DNA of 38,950 nucleotides from Acidobacteriota bacterium (GCA_003156635.1 PMHK01000189.1:9389-48338), one strand, 5' to 3'; counted from the first letter of the stretch, positions 17,077 to 26,486 are shown. The notes: a model not told the origin generated them from the sequence alone. Program-made: numbers and translations.

Positions 17077-18114
17077 TCAGATCGTCTTGCCCGACTCTGC
17101 TGAATCGCCAGACATGGTGAACGGAAGCAGGCACGCGCCAAGCAGTCCCGCCTCGGGGCCTAGCTCAGCTGGCATCACGTATGTTTTCGAAGGTGACCCG
17201 CCGGCTTCCACCGAACGCTCCGGATCGGTCAAGCGGTAGACATAACTGCGATGCCGCAATTCATCGAACAGCGCTGGCGCAAACAAATCCCAGGAATTGA
17301 TCAGCCCGCCGCCCACTACATATAGAGGTAAGTTGAAGGCGTTGACCGCGGCCGCCATGCCAATACCCAGCGCGCGTCCCACTTCGTGGAAAATTTTCCT
17401 GGCGTCACGATCGCCCGCAAACGCCAGTTCTGAAATTTCGCGAGGCGTGAAGTTCGGGTTCTTTTTTTCCAGTGCGGCGAGCCCGGGCGAACTGCCTTCG
17501 GCGATCATTTCCGCTGCTCGGCGTCGCACCGCTGTGGCCGACGCCACCACTTCCAGGCACCCGTGATTTCCGCAGAGGCACAGCACGCCGTCGGCGTAAA
17601 TGGTGTTGTGTCCAATTTCTCCGGCCATCCCGTTCATTCCGTCCCAGATTTTCCCGTTCAGAACAATCCCGCTGCCGACTCCGGTGCCCAGCGTCAACAT
17701 CAGCAGCGAGTTCACCCCAAGTTTTTTTCCTTTTCCCACCACGCACTCGGCGAGGGCCGCGAGGTTGGCGTCGTTTTCCACTACCACCGGAAGCCCTAGC
17801 CCTTCTTGTACCGCCGACCGCAACTCCAATCCGTCAAACCCGGGCAGATTCGGTGGATTTCGCAACCGACCTTCGGGCAATTCCAGCGGACCAGGCGAGC
17901 CAATCGCGATGCCGCGCAATTCAAATTTGGAAGAGTGCAAGTCGACGAGTTTGCGAATGCCGGAGCACATGTCTCCGACTACCGCGTCCCGACCAGCCTG
18001 CACGCGTGCCGGAATTTGGATTGTTTCGAGAAAACCAGAAGAAGGAGAGTACGCGGCGATCCGGAGATTGGTCCCTCCGAAATCCACTCCGATCGAATAA
18101 CGGGCGGCGGTCAT
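17077..18114 (-). CDS. ROK-family sugar kinase (probable glucokinase)
   Basis: ROK kinases phosphorylate glucose, mannose, fructose or N-acetylhexosamines with ATP. The 345-residue product has the phosphate-binding DFGGTNLR (residue 11 on), the sugar-binding and catalytic ENDANLAALAE with its Asp, and TLGTGVGSGIVLNGKI. The zinc site is GEIGH...CLCGNHGCLE with the conserved His and Cys residues. There is no N-terminal HTH, so it is a kinase and not a ROK repressor. It is transcribed with the downstream MFS sugar porter. The LacI regulator lies 150 bp upstream on the same strand. Glucokinase is the default call; the presence of GH3 and GH2 enzymes across the locus would also suit mannose. Confidence 0.93.
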   Translation of the reverse strand: MTAARYSIGVDFGGTNLRIAAYSPSSGFLETIQIPARVQAGRDAVVGDMCSGIRKLVDLHSSKFELRGIAIGSPGPLELPEGRLRNPPNLPGFDGLELRSAVQEGLGLPVVVENDANLAALAECVVGKGKKLGVNSLLMLTLGTGVGSGIVLNGKIWDGMNGMAGEIGHNTIYADGVLCLCGNHGCLEVVASATAVRRRAAEMIAEGSSPGLAALEKKNPNFTPREISELAFAGDRDARKIFHEVGRALGIGMAAAVNAFNLPLYVVGGGLINSWDLFAPALFDELRHRSYVYRLTDPERSVEAGGSPSKTYVMPAELGPEAGLLGACLLPFTMSGDSAESGKTI

Positions 18115-18236
18115 CCCCGACCCCGCCGCATATTCATCAGTCCCAAGTCGAAATATCCCCTTTTTCGAACGGATTCACTCGCCGCATGGTGAGCTCGCGA
18201 CATGAAACACTACATCTGAATCGAGTAGCAGCAACG

Positions 18237-18252
18237 CGAGCATTCGCTCGCC
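18237..18252 (-). terminator. Hairpin downstream of lacI-type gene
   Basis: A perfect 6-bp stem GCGAGC/GCTCGC with an ATTC loop lies about 15 nt past the regulator's stop codon. There is no clear U-tract, so termination is uncertain; it may instead stabilise the mRNA end. Confidence 0.35.
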
Positions 18253-18267
18253 GGAAGGCCCAGGACT

Positions 18268-19326
18268 TTATAGATTCGCTGTTTTTGCGCACTTGGCGGT
18301 GGACTTTCGGATGACCAATTCCGGTTCGACCAGAATCTCCGGCACATATTCTTCACCGTTCTTGATCTGGTTCAGCAGCGACCGCGCCGCGATTTCGCCC
18401 ATCTTCAGCAACGGTTGGCGCACGGTCGTAAGGCTCGGATTGATGTACGGCGCCATCTTGATGTCGTCGAACCCGACCACCGACACCTGCTGCGGCACGT
18501 GCAATCCAGCCTCCTGGAACGCGCTGATCGCTCCCAAAGCCGAGTTATCGTTGAACGCGAAAAGCGCCGTGAACGGTTTCTTGCTCTTGGCTAAAAATTC
18601 CTTGGTCGCCGGGTAGGCCACTTCCGGCGTGGACAAATCGCCTTCCAGGTGAATAGTCAAATCCGGATGCACCGCGAGGCCCAAGTCGCGCGCCACCGCC
18701 AAAATGGCATGCCAGCGATCTGTGGAATCCGCGCTGTATTCAGGGCCTTTCATGAACACAATTTCGCGGTGGCCCAGGTCGAATAGATGTTGCAGCGCCA
18801 GCGACGCGGCGCGCCGATGATCCAGCAAAATATTGGTAACGCCTTCGACCGGACGGTGGCCGGCAATGGCGATAGTCGGCAAGGACATCGATTCGCCCAG
18901 CATCGTGTCGACCGATATCAGCCCTTCCACGCCCCGTTGCAACAGGATCTGCGAGTAAGTATCCAGCAACTTTTTGTCGTTGTGATGCGCGACGGTAAGG
19001 AAGAAAAAATTCTGCTGTCGCAAATAGCGCTCGACTCCGCTGATGATCATGGCGGCATAAGCATCGCCCAGGTCGCGGGCGATCACGCCGATGGTATAGG
19101 TTCGCTGCACGCGCAAAGAGCGCGCCAGGTAATTGGGCCGGTAGTTCAGCTCGCGGGAGGCAGCCAGGATTCTGGCCTTGGTGTGTTCGGGGACGGACCG
19201 CGCTGCCGCGGAGTTATTCAGCACCGCCGAAACCGTGCTGGGCGTAAGCCCGACATGGTCCGCCACCGACCTCAGGGTCACCACCCGAAGTTTTTGGCCG
19301 TCCTGCTTCTTTCCATGGCTCTGCAT
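18268..19326 (-). CDS. LacI-family transcriptional regulator
   Basis: A sugar-responsive DNA-binding repressor. The 352-residue product has the N-terminal LacI helix-turn-helix (VTLRSVADHVGLTPSTVSAVLN, part quoted) and the hinge segment ELNYRPNYLARSLR that inserts in the minor groove. A periplasmic-binding-protein-like effector domain follows (YTIGVIARDLGDAYAAMII, GHREIVFMKG, FNDNSALGAISAF, VSVVGFDDIKMAPYINPSLTTV). The N-terminal extension before the HTH is about 15 residues. It sits between the sugar kinase/permease pair and the divergent TonB-dependent receptor, so it is the obvious candidate local regulator. Inverted repeats in the shared intergenic region (19372-19393 and 19503-19580) are plausible operators. 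Confidence 0.95.
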   Translation of the reverse strand: MQSHGKKQDGQKLRVVTLRSVADHVGLTPSTVSAVLNNSAAARSVPEHTKARILAASRELNYRPNYLARSLRVQRTYTIGVIARDLGDAYAAMIISGVERYLRQQNFFFLTVAHHNDKKLLDTYSQILLQRGVEGLISVDTMLGESMSLPTIAIAGHRPVEGVTNILLDHRRAASLALQHLFDLGHREIVFMKGPEYSADSTDRWHAILAVARDLGLAVHPDLTIHLEGDLSTPEVAYPATKEFLAKSKKPFTALFAFNDNSALGAISAFQEAGLHVPQQVSVVGFDDIKMAPYINPSLTTVRQPLLKMGEIAARSLLNQIKNGEEYVPEILVEPELVIRKSTAKCAKTANL

Positions 19327-19371
19327 TTGGCTATCTCTTGGTATCTGAATTCAAATTTCGAGTCAGCTTTA

Positions 19372-19393
19372 TTCGGATTGCGAATAATCCGAA
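19372..19393. repeat. Perfect 8-bp inverted repeat upstream of lacI-type gene
   Basis: TTCGGATT - 6-nt spacer - AATCCGAA lies 46-67 bp upstream of the regulator's start codon. This is a position suited to an operator for autoregulation or a second regulator. The spacer adds a nested ATTCG/CGAAT symmetry. Its sequence is unrelated to the ATCGATATTTT sites further on. Confidence 0.5.
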
Positions 19394-19502
19394 GTCATTC
19401 GTTGCGCCCCATCGTGGGACACGTCTGCCCCACGGCTTACTTCCGTTACCCAGGGCACGAGTCATAGCACATCTGTCTAATCTAGGCAAAGGTCTTTAGA
19501 AA

Positions 19503-19580
19503 ATCGATATTTTTATCTTGACAGGAATCGGCACTTGAAGCTAAATGCTTCCCAGCCGGGGTGGCATCTAAAATATCGAT
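19503..19580 (+). promoter_or_regulatory. Receptor promoter bracketed by two inverted ATCGATATTTT sites (putative LacI operators)
   Basis: ATCGATATTTT at 19503-19513 recurs as its exact reverse complement AAAATATCGAT at 19570-19580. Each contains the palindromic core ATCGAT with the central CG typical of LacI-family operators. Between them lies TTGACA (19518-19523) followed after 17-18 bp by CTAAAT/TAAATG (19541-19547). Site 1 abuts the -35 and site 2 lies in the early transcribed region, about 67 bp away. This geometry would suit repression, possibly by looping. The remaining roughly 190 bp before the receptor ATG hold no gene. Confidence 0.6.
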
Positions 19581-19767
19581 GGATTGTATCTACAAGGCGG
19601 CCTATTGAGGATTGACTTCGCGGACTGAGTTTTCACGTTGGTGTCCGAAATCTTCTGCCCCATCGACCTGCGACCCCTTGCAAAAGTTCCAGTATTAGCT
19701 GTGGCGTTCAATTCGCCTGCGTGGGCGATTGTGCGTATCGTGTTTCTTTCGGGGGAGGAGTTAAGTC

Positions 19768-22700
19768 ATGAACAAGTCGTTTGAACGGTCTTTCGTTGCT
19801 CTCGCTTTGGGGCTTTGCCTGTGTCTGGTCGCGATGCTGACCGGCTCGCCCGTTTCAGCGCAGTCCACCTTCGGTTCTCTTTCGGGAACCGTCACGGACT
19901 CCTCGGGTTCGGCAATTCCCGATGCGCAGGTCGTATTGACCAGCCTCGCCACTGGCGCTAGCCAGACTTTGACGACCGGCGGCGACGGCTTGTACACCTT
20001 CGTGAACTTGAACCCCGGTGATTATCGCCTGGAAGTGCAAAAGGATGGTTTCAAGCACTACCGGCGCGAACCCGTGACCGTTCAGGTTCAGCAGTCGTTC
20101 CGCATCGACCCGGCCCTCGAGGTCGGCGCGGTCACCCAGACCGTTGAAGTGACCGGCGAAACACCGCTCCTCACTCCGACCACCTCGACTCTCGGTCAGG
20201 TTATTGAAGAGCGCGCCACCAATGAAATCCCGCTCAACGGCCGCAACGTATTCAACTTGATCACCCTGTCGCCCGGCGCAATTGCCCAGGGCGGTGCGGG
20301 CGGCACTCCCGTAGGCCAGAACCCCTTCAGCTGGGGCAACTATCAGGTAGCCGGTTCGTTCGGCAATCAGAGCGCTGAATACCTCGACGGTCAGCCGCTC
20401 AACATTGGCTACATCAACCTTCCGATCATCATTCCGACCCAGGACTCCATCGCCGAATTCAAAGTGCAGTACAACAACCTCGGCGCCGAATGGGGCAAGT
20501 TCTCCGGCGGTATCGTGAACTTCAGCACCAAGGGCGGTTCGAACGATTACCACGGGGAAGCATACGAATATCTTCGCAACAAGGTATTAAACGCTTCGCC
20601 GTACAACTTCGGCGCGCTCTCAGGCGGCACCCTGTCGCCCGATCCGACTCCCGGAACAAATCCGCCTTACGTACAGAACCAGTACGGCGCAAACTTTGGC
20701 GGTCACATCATCAAGGACAAAACCTTTTTCTTCGTGAGCTGGGAACAGTTCCGCCTTCGTCAGGGCGGCAACCCTCTGACTTCCAGCATTCCGACTCCTG
20801 CGGAACTGACCGGAGACTTCTCAGCGCTATGCCCGGGCATCACGCCCACCACCGTTTGCCCGGCGGCCGAAGTTGCTGCGGGAACTGGTATCCAGCTGTA
20901 TGACCCGTTCTCGTCGAACCCGGCAACCGGTCTCCGAGCCACAGCGTACCTTGGTAACCAGATTCCCACCGCCGAACTCAGCCACGCCGCAAGCGTGCTT
21001 GCTGCCAAACTCTATCCGGCTCCGAATGCGGCCGGAACGAACAATGGCACCGAAAACAATTTCGTGGTTTCACCCTCGACCGGTGGAAATACGAATCAGT
21101 TCATCACCAGAATCGACCAGAACATTAACAGCACAACTCGTTTGTTCGGTCGCTACGGCTACTACGGACTGACGGATTTGCCGACCGATCCGTACGGCAC
21201 CGGTTTTTGTTTGGATCGTTGCTCTGAGCTCTACCACAGCAAAGTTCTGGCGATCGATTTGAATCACCAGTTCTCGGCGACGACTATCTTCGACCTGAAC
21301 GTAGCCGCCAGCCGCTTCGTGTACGCTCGCGCTCCAATCAATTCCGGCTACGACTTGACCCAGCTGGGCTGGCCGTCCAGCTACAACGACGTACCTGCTG
21401 CGCTCCGGACTCCTCCGACGCCGGCATTCACGTTCCCGGGTGACGTTGGTATTTCGCAAGGCGCCGGCAGCGCGATCGGCGACCACAATTCTCAGTACAA
21501 CTTCTCGCCCTCGATGACTTTGATTCGGGGCAAGCACACCATTCAGTTTGGTGCTCAGGTGGAAGTCGGCTACGACAACTACTTCCAGACCAACATCGGA
21601 ACCGGCGGCTTCGCATTCAATGGGACTTGGACCCAGTTGAATCCGACATCCACGGTGCCTGGCTTCAACAACGGCACTGGTTTTGCTTTTGCCGACTTCG
21701 TCCTCGGATTGGCTGACAACCAAGGCCATTTCGTTAACCAGACGGAAGGTGTTGCCCAGGTTCCGGCCCAAACCGCTGGAAAGCAGGATTACCGGGCCTT
21801 CTATGTTGCCGATACTTGGCGTATCACTCCCAAGTTGACTCTAAACTTGGGCCTCCGCTACGAACTGCAAGGCACTTGGTCTGAGCGCTTCAACGGTCTG
21901 AGCTACTGGGATCCGACGGCGACCAACGCTACCGTTTTTGGTTGCAGTGGCGTTTCTGGTTCCACTTGCCCTGGCGACGTATTTGCGGTCCTGACCGGTC
22001 GCAATCACACCCGCAACAATCTACCGTTGGATAAGAAGGAGTTTTCACCCCGCATCGGCGCCGCGTACAGCTTCGATCAGAAGACGGTCATTCGTGCCGG
22101 CTTCGGGATGTTCTATGTCCCCAATTTCGTCTCGTTCGGTCTGAACCCGGACAACGACGTGCTGTCGTTGGCCACCACCCCATTCACCGCCACCACCAAC
22201 GCGTTTGCTAGCCCGGTAAGCACACTCGATCAGAGTGGCTGTACGCTTCCCGCCGGCGGCGGCTTCGCGGCATTTACCGCGTCCTGCGCTTTCTCTGGCC
22301 CATTTGGTGCCAATGGCATCGTTTTGGCCCCAGGACGTAATGCCCAACCGAGCGTCTCAGCTTTTGTGGCTGCCAATGGCAACCCGACGGTGGCACCGTA
22401 TTTCGATCCCAAATACGCCTACGTTGAACAGTACAACTTGGATGTTCAACGCCAGCTGCCTTGGGGCCTGTTCGCGGACGTCGCTTATGCCGGTTCCCAC
22501 GGCGTGAATCTGGCTCAATACAGCACCAACATCGATCAGATTCCCGATTCGTTCGTGGCTCAGGCGGCCGCGCAGGTAGCAGCAAATCCTGGTTCGACGC
22601 CGAGCATCGCTGTACCGATTCTGAACCCACTGTCAGGCAGCACGAATGCTGGTATCAGCGCGCCGATGATCTTTGCCGGGCAGCTGGACCGCCCCTATCC

Positions 22701-23532
22701 GCAATATCAGGCCCTGAACCTCGCTGGTCAGGGTGGCTACGGCAGCAACTACAATTCGCTGCAGGCTACCGTTACCAAGCGCTTCCAGGGTGGCGGTACG
22801 CTTCTCGCCGCGTACACCAACGCTAAGCTGATCAGCAACACAGATACTCTGACCAGCTGGCTGGAAAGCTCCACCGGTGGCGTCGGTCAGGTTCAGGACT
22901 ACAACAATCTGAAGGGCGAGCGGTCGCTCTCCTCTCAGGACGTTTCGCAGCGCTTGGTCATCAGCTACGTGTACGACTTGCCCTTCGGTCACGGGCAGAA
23001 GTACATGGGCGACGCGTCAGGCGTAGCCGATAAGCTGGTCTCTGGATGGGGCGTCGACGGTATTACGACCTTCCAGAAGGGCTTCCCACTGAAGTTCTCT
23101 TACGCCAACACCACCCCGCTGGAAGGACTCGGGTTGGGTATCTCCAACGTCCGACCCGATGTCATTGCCGGATGCAACAAGTCCACCCCTGCGTCGGGCA
23201 CCATCGCGAAACTCGGCGAGGCGTTCAATACGGCTTGCTTTGCTCCTCCTCCGGACTACGGATATGGAACGGAAGCTCGTGTTGATCCCACGCTCCGTGC
23301 AGATGGTATCAATAACTGGGACCTGGCAATCTTCAAGCGGACCCAGTTCGGACCGGACAATAAACTCGGCTTGGAATTCCGGACCGAGTTCTTCAATACC
23401 TTCAACCGGACTCAGTTTGGGTTCCCCGGCACTTCTTACAACGGCACTCCGACTGGTAACTCGTTTGGCTTGATTACGAGCCAATTGAACAATCCGCGTT
23501 TGATTCAGTTTGGTTTGAAGTTCGCGTTCTAG
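19768..23532 (+). CDS. TonB-dependent receptor with carboxypeptidase-regulatory-like domain
   Basis: An outer-membrane active transporter, probably for oligosaccharides given its neighbours. The 1254-residue product has a signal peptide (residues 1 to about 31, ending VSAQS). A carboxypeptidase-regulatory-like beta-sandwich follows at about residues 35-115 (GSLSGTVTDSSGSAIPDAQV). The plug has the EVTGETPLLTPTTSTLGQVI and LNGRNVFNLITLSPGA segments typical of acidobacterial Oar-like receptors. The long beta-barrel ends in a terminal aromatic (LIQFGLKFAF), the Omp assembly signal. A GGAGGAG ribosome binding site lies 9 nt upstream of the ATG. No SusD homologue follows. A strong hairpin lies right after the stop. 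The operator-like inverted repeats upstream suggest sugar-dependent control. Confidence 0.95.
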   Translation: MNKSFERSFVALALGLCLCLVAMLTGSPVSAQSTFGSLSGTVTDSSGSAIPDAQVVLTSLATGASQTLTTGGDGLYTFVNLNPGDYRLEVQKDGFKHYRREPVTVQVQQSFRIDPALEVGAVTQTVEVTGETPLLTPTTSTLGQVIEERATNEIPLNGRNVFNLITLSPGAIAQGGAGGTPVGQNPFSWGNYQVAGSFGNQSAEYLDGQPLNIGYINLPIIIPTQDSIAEFKVQYNNLGAEWGKFSGGIVNFSTKGGSNDYHGEAYEYLRNKVLNASPYNFGALSGGTLSPDPTPGTNPPYVQNQYGANFGGHIIKDKTFFFVSWEQFRLRQGGNPLTSSIPTPAELTGDFSALCPGITPTTVCPAAEVAAGTGIQLYDPFSSNPATGLRATAYLGNQIPTAELSHAASVLAAKLYPAPNAAGTNNGTENNFVVSPSTGGNTNQFITRIDQNINSTTRLFGRYGYYGLTDLPTDPYGTGFCLDRCSELYHSKVLAIDLNHQFSATTIFDLNVAASRFVYARAPINSGYDLTQLGWPSSYNDVPAALRTPPTPAFTFPGDVGISQGAGSAIGDHNSQYNFSPSMTLIRGKHTIQFGAQVEVGYDNYFQTNIGTGGFAFNGTWTQLNPTSTVPGFNNGTGFAFADFVLGLADNQGHFVNQTEGVAQVPAQTAGKQDYRAFYVADTWRITPKLTLNLGLRYELQGTWSERFNGLSYWDPTATNATVFGCSGVSGSTCPGDVFAVLTGRNHTRNNLPLDKKEFSPRIGAAYSFDQKTVIRAGFGMFYVPNFVSFGLNPDNDVLSLATTPFTATTNAFASPVSTLDQSGCTLPAGGGFAAFTASCAFSGPFGANGIVLAPGRNAQPSVSAFVAANGNPTVAPYFDPKYAYVEQYNLDVQRQLPWGLFADVAYAGSHGVNLAQYSTNIDQIPDSFVAQAAAQVAANPGSTPSIAVPILNPLSGSTNAGISAPMIFAGQLDRPYPQYQALNLAGQGGYGSNYNSLQATVTKRFQGGGTLLAAYTNAKLISNTDTLTSWLESSTGGVGQVQDYNNLKGERSLSSQDVSQRLVISYVYDLPFGHGQKYMGDASGVADKLVSGWGVDGITTFQKGFPLKFSYANTTPLEGLGLGISNVRPDVIAGCNKSTPASGTIAKLGEAFNTACFAPPPDYGYGTEARVDPTLRADGINNWDLAIFKRTQFGPDNKLGLEFRTEFFNTFNRTQFGFPGTSYNGTPTGNSFGLITSQLNNPRLIQFGLKFAF

Positions 23533-23546
23533 TGCAACAGGGGAAC

Positions 23547-23579
23547 GAAGGCGGATGCCGCCCCCCGGCATCCGCCTTC
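23547..23579 (+). terminator. Strong 14-bp hairpin after the receptor gene
   Basis: GAAGGCGGATGCCG / CGGCATCCGCCTTC is a perfect 14-bp stem with a CCCCC loop, starting 15 nt past the receptor stop codon. The tail (ACTTCCTTAAAA) is poor in U. It may be a partial terminator or a 3'-end stabiliser that makes the receptor more abundant than the downstream genes. Confidence 0.6.
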
Positions 23580-23679
23580 ACTTCCTTAAAACGATTGTCC
23601 GGCCTTCTCGCCCGTTCGCCTTTACCCGCTGAGCTTCCGTTACCTTTTCTTAATATTGCGATCTAAACTTCAGAATCGG

Positions 23680-25359
23680 ATGAATCGCAACGTCACACGC
23701 CGCGACTTTCTTGAATCTCTAGCCGCGATGGGCCTGGTCTTGCCCATGCCACTATTCCAGGCCGCCACCTCGCCAGCACCGTCGTCCGCGCCGGTCTTTG
23801 ACGTCAAGCACCCACGCGGCCTGGATTTCAAACATGTCAATTCGCCAACGCCCCAGAAGTACCTGATCGAAACCATGGGCGGCGGGGTGGCGCTGCTCGA
23901 TTACAACAACGACGGGCTGCTGGACATATTCCTGGTGAATAGCGGCGACCTGACCAACCCGATGCATCCGCCCGAAAAATTCAATCGCCACGACCCTAAA
24001 AACTGGAATCGTCTATACCGCCAGAACGCGGACGGCAGCTTCACCGACGTCACCAAGGAAGCGGGCCTGGCCGACGCTGGCGATGGCAATTACGGCATCG
24101 GCGTCGCGGTCGGCGACTACGATAACGACGGCTTTCCCGATCTCTACGTCACCAGCTACGGAAAAAACGTCCTGTATCACAACAACGGCGATGGCACCTT
24201 TACCGACGTCACTGCCAAAGCCGGCGTAGCGGCCGGTGGCTGGTCCAGTTCAGCGGGGTTCTTCGACTACGACAACGATGGCCACCTGGATCTGTTCGTT
24301 ACCCGGTACATGCTGTGGGACACCCAAACCAGCAAGATCTGCGGCCAGGAATGGCAGACCTACTGCCCTCCCGGCGAATTCCCGCCGACCACCAATATTC
24401 TTTACCGTAACCGCGGCGACGGCACCTTTGAGGACGTCAGCCAACACTCCGGCATCAGCGCGCTAAAAGGCCGCTCTCTCGGCGTCTCCTTTGCCGATTA
24501 CGACGGCGACGGCTTCACCGACATCTTTGTCGCCAACGATGGCATGCGCCAGTTTCTCTTCCACAACAATGGCAACGGCACCTTTACCGAACTCGCGTTG
24601 GAAGCTGGTGCTGGGCTCACCGACGCCGGCAAGCCCATCTCCGGCATGGGCACGGTTTTCCAGGACTACGATAACGACGGTCGTCCGGATATCCTGGTGA
24701 CCGTGCTGCCCCGCGAGGTCTACGCGCTCTTCCACAACGACGGCAACGGCCTGTTCAGCTATCGCAGCTTGCAGGTTGGCCTGGGGCTGCTTACGGCAGC
24801 CAGCTCCGGCTGGGGTGTGGGTCTGGAGGACTTCGACAACGATGGCTGGAAAGACATCTTCGTCGCCCAGAGCCACGTCCTCGATAACGTCGAAACCATC
24901 GACCACATGCTGCACTACAAAGAGACGCCGCTCCTCGCGCTCAATCACAACGGCCGCTTCGAGCGGGCCGATTCCGGCGTCACCACTCCCATCGCCGGGC
25001 GCGGAGTCGCTTTCGGCGATCTGAACAACGATGGCTGGCAGGATGTCGTGGTCAGCACGCTGGGCGGCGAGCCGATGGTTCTAATGAACCGTGGCGGCGC
25101 GGGGCACTGGCTGAACATCACCTTGCGTGGCACGCGCAGCAACCGAGACGGCCTCGGATCCCGCGTCGTGGTCAACGGTCAAACCCGCATCGCGACCACC
25201 TCCGGCAGCTACGTTTCGGCCAGCGACAAGCGCCTGCACTTCGGCCTCGGCCCGGCGGAAACCGCGAAAGTGGAAGTCTATTGGCCCTCGGGCGCGCATC
25301 AAACTTTGGAAGGCGTCAAAGCCAATCAGTTTCTCGAAGTCAAAGAGCCGGCGAAATAA
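23680..25359 (+). CDS. Tat-exported CRTAC1-type protein: FG-GAP/VCBS repeats plus ASPIC/UnbV domain
   Basis: An exported, probably calcium-binding beta-propeller protein of unknown role. The N-terminus is a twin-arginine signal (TRRDFLESLAAMGLVLPMP). Seven repeats carry EF-like calcium loops: DYNNDGLLD, DYDNDGFPD, DYDNDGHLD, DYDGDGFTD, DYDNDGRPD, DFDNDGWKD and DLNNDGWQD. The C-terminal 90 residues form an ASPIC/UnbV domain (HWLNITLRGTRSNRDGLGSR, VEVYWPSG). I start at ATG 23680, which gives a normal-length Tat signal; the track's TTG at 23656 adds eight residues. Neither start has a clear Shine-Dalgarno. The TPR gene begins 3 nt after its stop. It follows the receptor, as such proteins often do in Acidobacteriota as far as I recall. 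A surface glycan-binding or receptor-accessory role is inference. Confidence 0.9.
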   Translation: MNRNVTRRDFLESLAAMGLVLPMPLFQAATSPAPSSAPVFDVKHPRGLDFKHVNSPTPQKYLIETMGGGVALLDYNNDGLLDIFLVNSGDLTNPMHPPEKFNRHDPKNWNRLYRQNADGSFTDVTKEAGLADAGDGNYGIGVAVGDYDNDGFPDLYVTSYGKNVLYHNNGDGTFTDVTAKAGVAAGGWSSSAGFFDYDNDGHLDLFVTRYMLWDTQTSKICGQEWQTYCPPGEFPPTTNILYRNRGDGTFEDVSQHSGISALKGRSLGVSFADYDGDGFTDIFVANDGMRQFLFHNNGNGTFTELALEAGAGLTDAGKPISGMGTVFQDYDNDGRPDILVTVLPREVYALFHNDGNGLFSYRSLQVGLGLLTAASSGWGVGLEDFDNDGWKDIFVAQSHVLDNVETIDHMLHYKETPLLALNHNGRFERADSGVTTPIAGRGVAFGDLNNDGWQDVVVSTLGGEPMVLMNRGGAGHWLNITLRGTRSNRDGLGSRVVVNGQTRIATTSGSYVSASDKRLHFGLGPAETAKVEVYWPSGAHQTLEGVKANQFLEVKEPAK

Positions 25360-25362
25360 ATA

Positions 25363-26433
25363 ATGGCCGCCACCTTTCTATCCTTCGCGCTCTTGTTTCA
25401 GGCCGCTGCCTCGTCTGCCGCGGACCACCTCCACGCCGGCGTCGAGGCGGACAAAAATGGACAATTCGATTCAGCACTCGCCGAATTCCAGAAAGCCATC
25501 GATCTGGATCCAAAGCTAGCTTTGGCGTTTGTCGATCTCGGCGGAGTCTACATTCAGAAGCGCGAGTACGCCTCCGCCGTTCCGCCGCTCAAACACGCCC
25601 TTGAACTAGACCCCAATGTCGAAGGCGCCGACCGGCTCCTCGGCTACGCGCTGCTCGCCCAGGGATACTCCGTCGAAGCCATTCCCCACCTGGAAAAGGC
25701 GCACGACGACGACGGGCTCGGCATCGCGCTGCTCGATGCTGGCAGATTGTCAGAAGCGGTGATCCTGCTGCAGAAAGCCGTGGCGAGTCATCCCGATGAT
25801 CCCGATCTGCTCTATTACTACGGCCGTGCTTCCGGCCTCCTTTCCAAGCAGATGTTCGATACCCTCGAAGCTCGTTTTCCGGACTCCGCACGCGCCCACC
25901 AAATGATGGCGCAGGATTACGCCGCCCTGCGCGAAGTTCCCAGCGCCGAGCGCGAATTCAACGAAGCGATTCGCTTGCGGCCACAGACCCCTGGCCTCCA
26001 TCTCGACTTTGGATATCTGTACGCCCGCGCGCAACAATGGGACAAGGCGGAGGAGCAGTTTCGGCTCGAAACTGAAATGCAGCCCGGCAATGCCGAGGCC
26101 GCCTATCGCCTGGGCGAAGCCCAGATGCAGCTCGGGAAATTCCATGAGGCACGTCTTTCGTTCGCCCACTCCGACAAGCTGCGCCAGGACATGCCCGAAA
26201 CTCTCTACATGCTCGGCAAGGCCGCGAGCCAGGATGGCGACGATGCCCTCGCGCAGAAAGCATGGTTACATCTTTTGACCATTGAAAAAGACACGCCGCT
26301 CGTGGCCCAAACCCATTTCGGCTTGGCGGGAATCTATCGTAAGCAAGGTAAAACCGCCGACGCGGTTCGGGAGATGGAATTGTTCCGTCAGCTGCAGGCC
26401 AACGCCAACCCCGCGGCGGAGCCGTCGAAATAA
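25363..26433 (+). CDS. Exported tetratricopeptide-repeat protein
   Basis: The 356-residue product has a short signal-like N-terminus (MAATFLSFALLFQAAASSAAD) and then TPR units almost throughout. Clear ones include HLHAGVEADKNGQFDSALAEFQKAIDLDP (partly quoted), then YIQKREYASAVPPLKHALELDP, LLDAGRLSEAVILLQKAV, YARAQQWDKAEEQFRLETEMQP and YRKQGKTADAVREMELF. TPR proteins act as protein-protein scaffolds. The ATG is only 3 nt after the CRTAC1-type stop codon and lacks its own Shine-Dalgarno, which suggests translational coupling and joint function with that protein in the periplasm or at the outer membrane. No enzymatic domain is visible. Confidence 0.9.
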   Translation: MAATFLSFALLFQAAASSAADHLHAGVEADKNGQFDSALAEFQKAIDLDPKLALAFVDLGGVYIQKREYASAVPPLKHALELDPNVEGADRLLGYALLAQGYSVEAIPHLEKAHDDDGLGIALLDAGRLSEAVILLQKAVASHPDDPDLLYYYGRASGLLSKQMFDTLEARFPDSARAHQMMAQDYAALREVPSAEREFNEAIRLRPQTPGLHLDFGYLYARAQQWDKAEEQFRLETEMQPGNAEAAYRLGEAQMQLGKFHEARLSFAHSDKLRQDMPETLYMLGKAASQDGDDALAQKAWLHLLTIEKDTPLVAQTHFGLAGIYRKQGKTADAVREMELFRQLQANANPAAEPSK

Positions 26434-26486
26434 TCTCGAAATTCAGAACTCCGGTTCGGATTCGCCACGCCACGAGGGAGAGCTTA

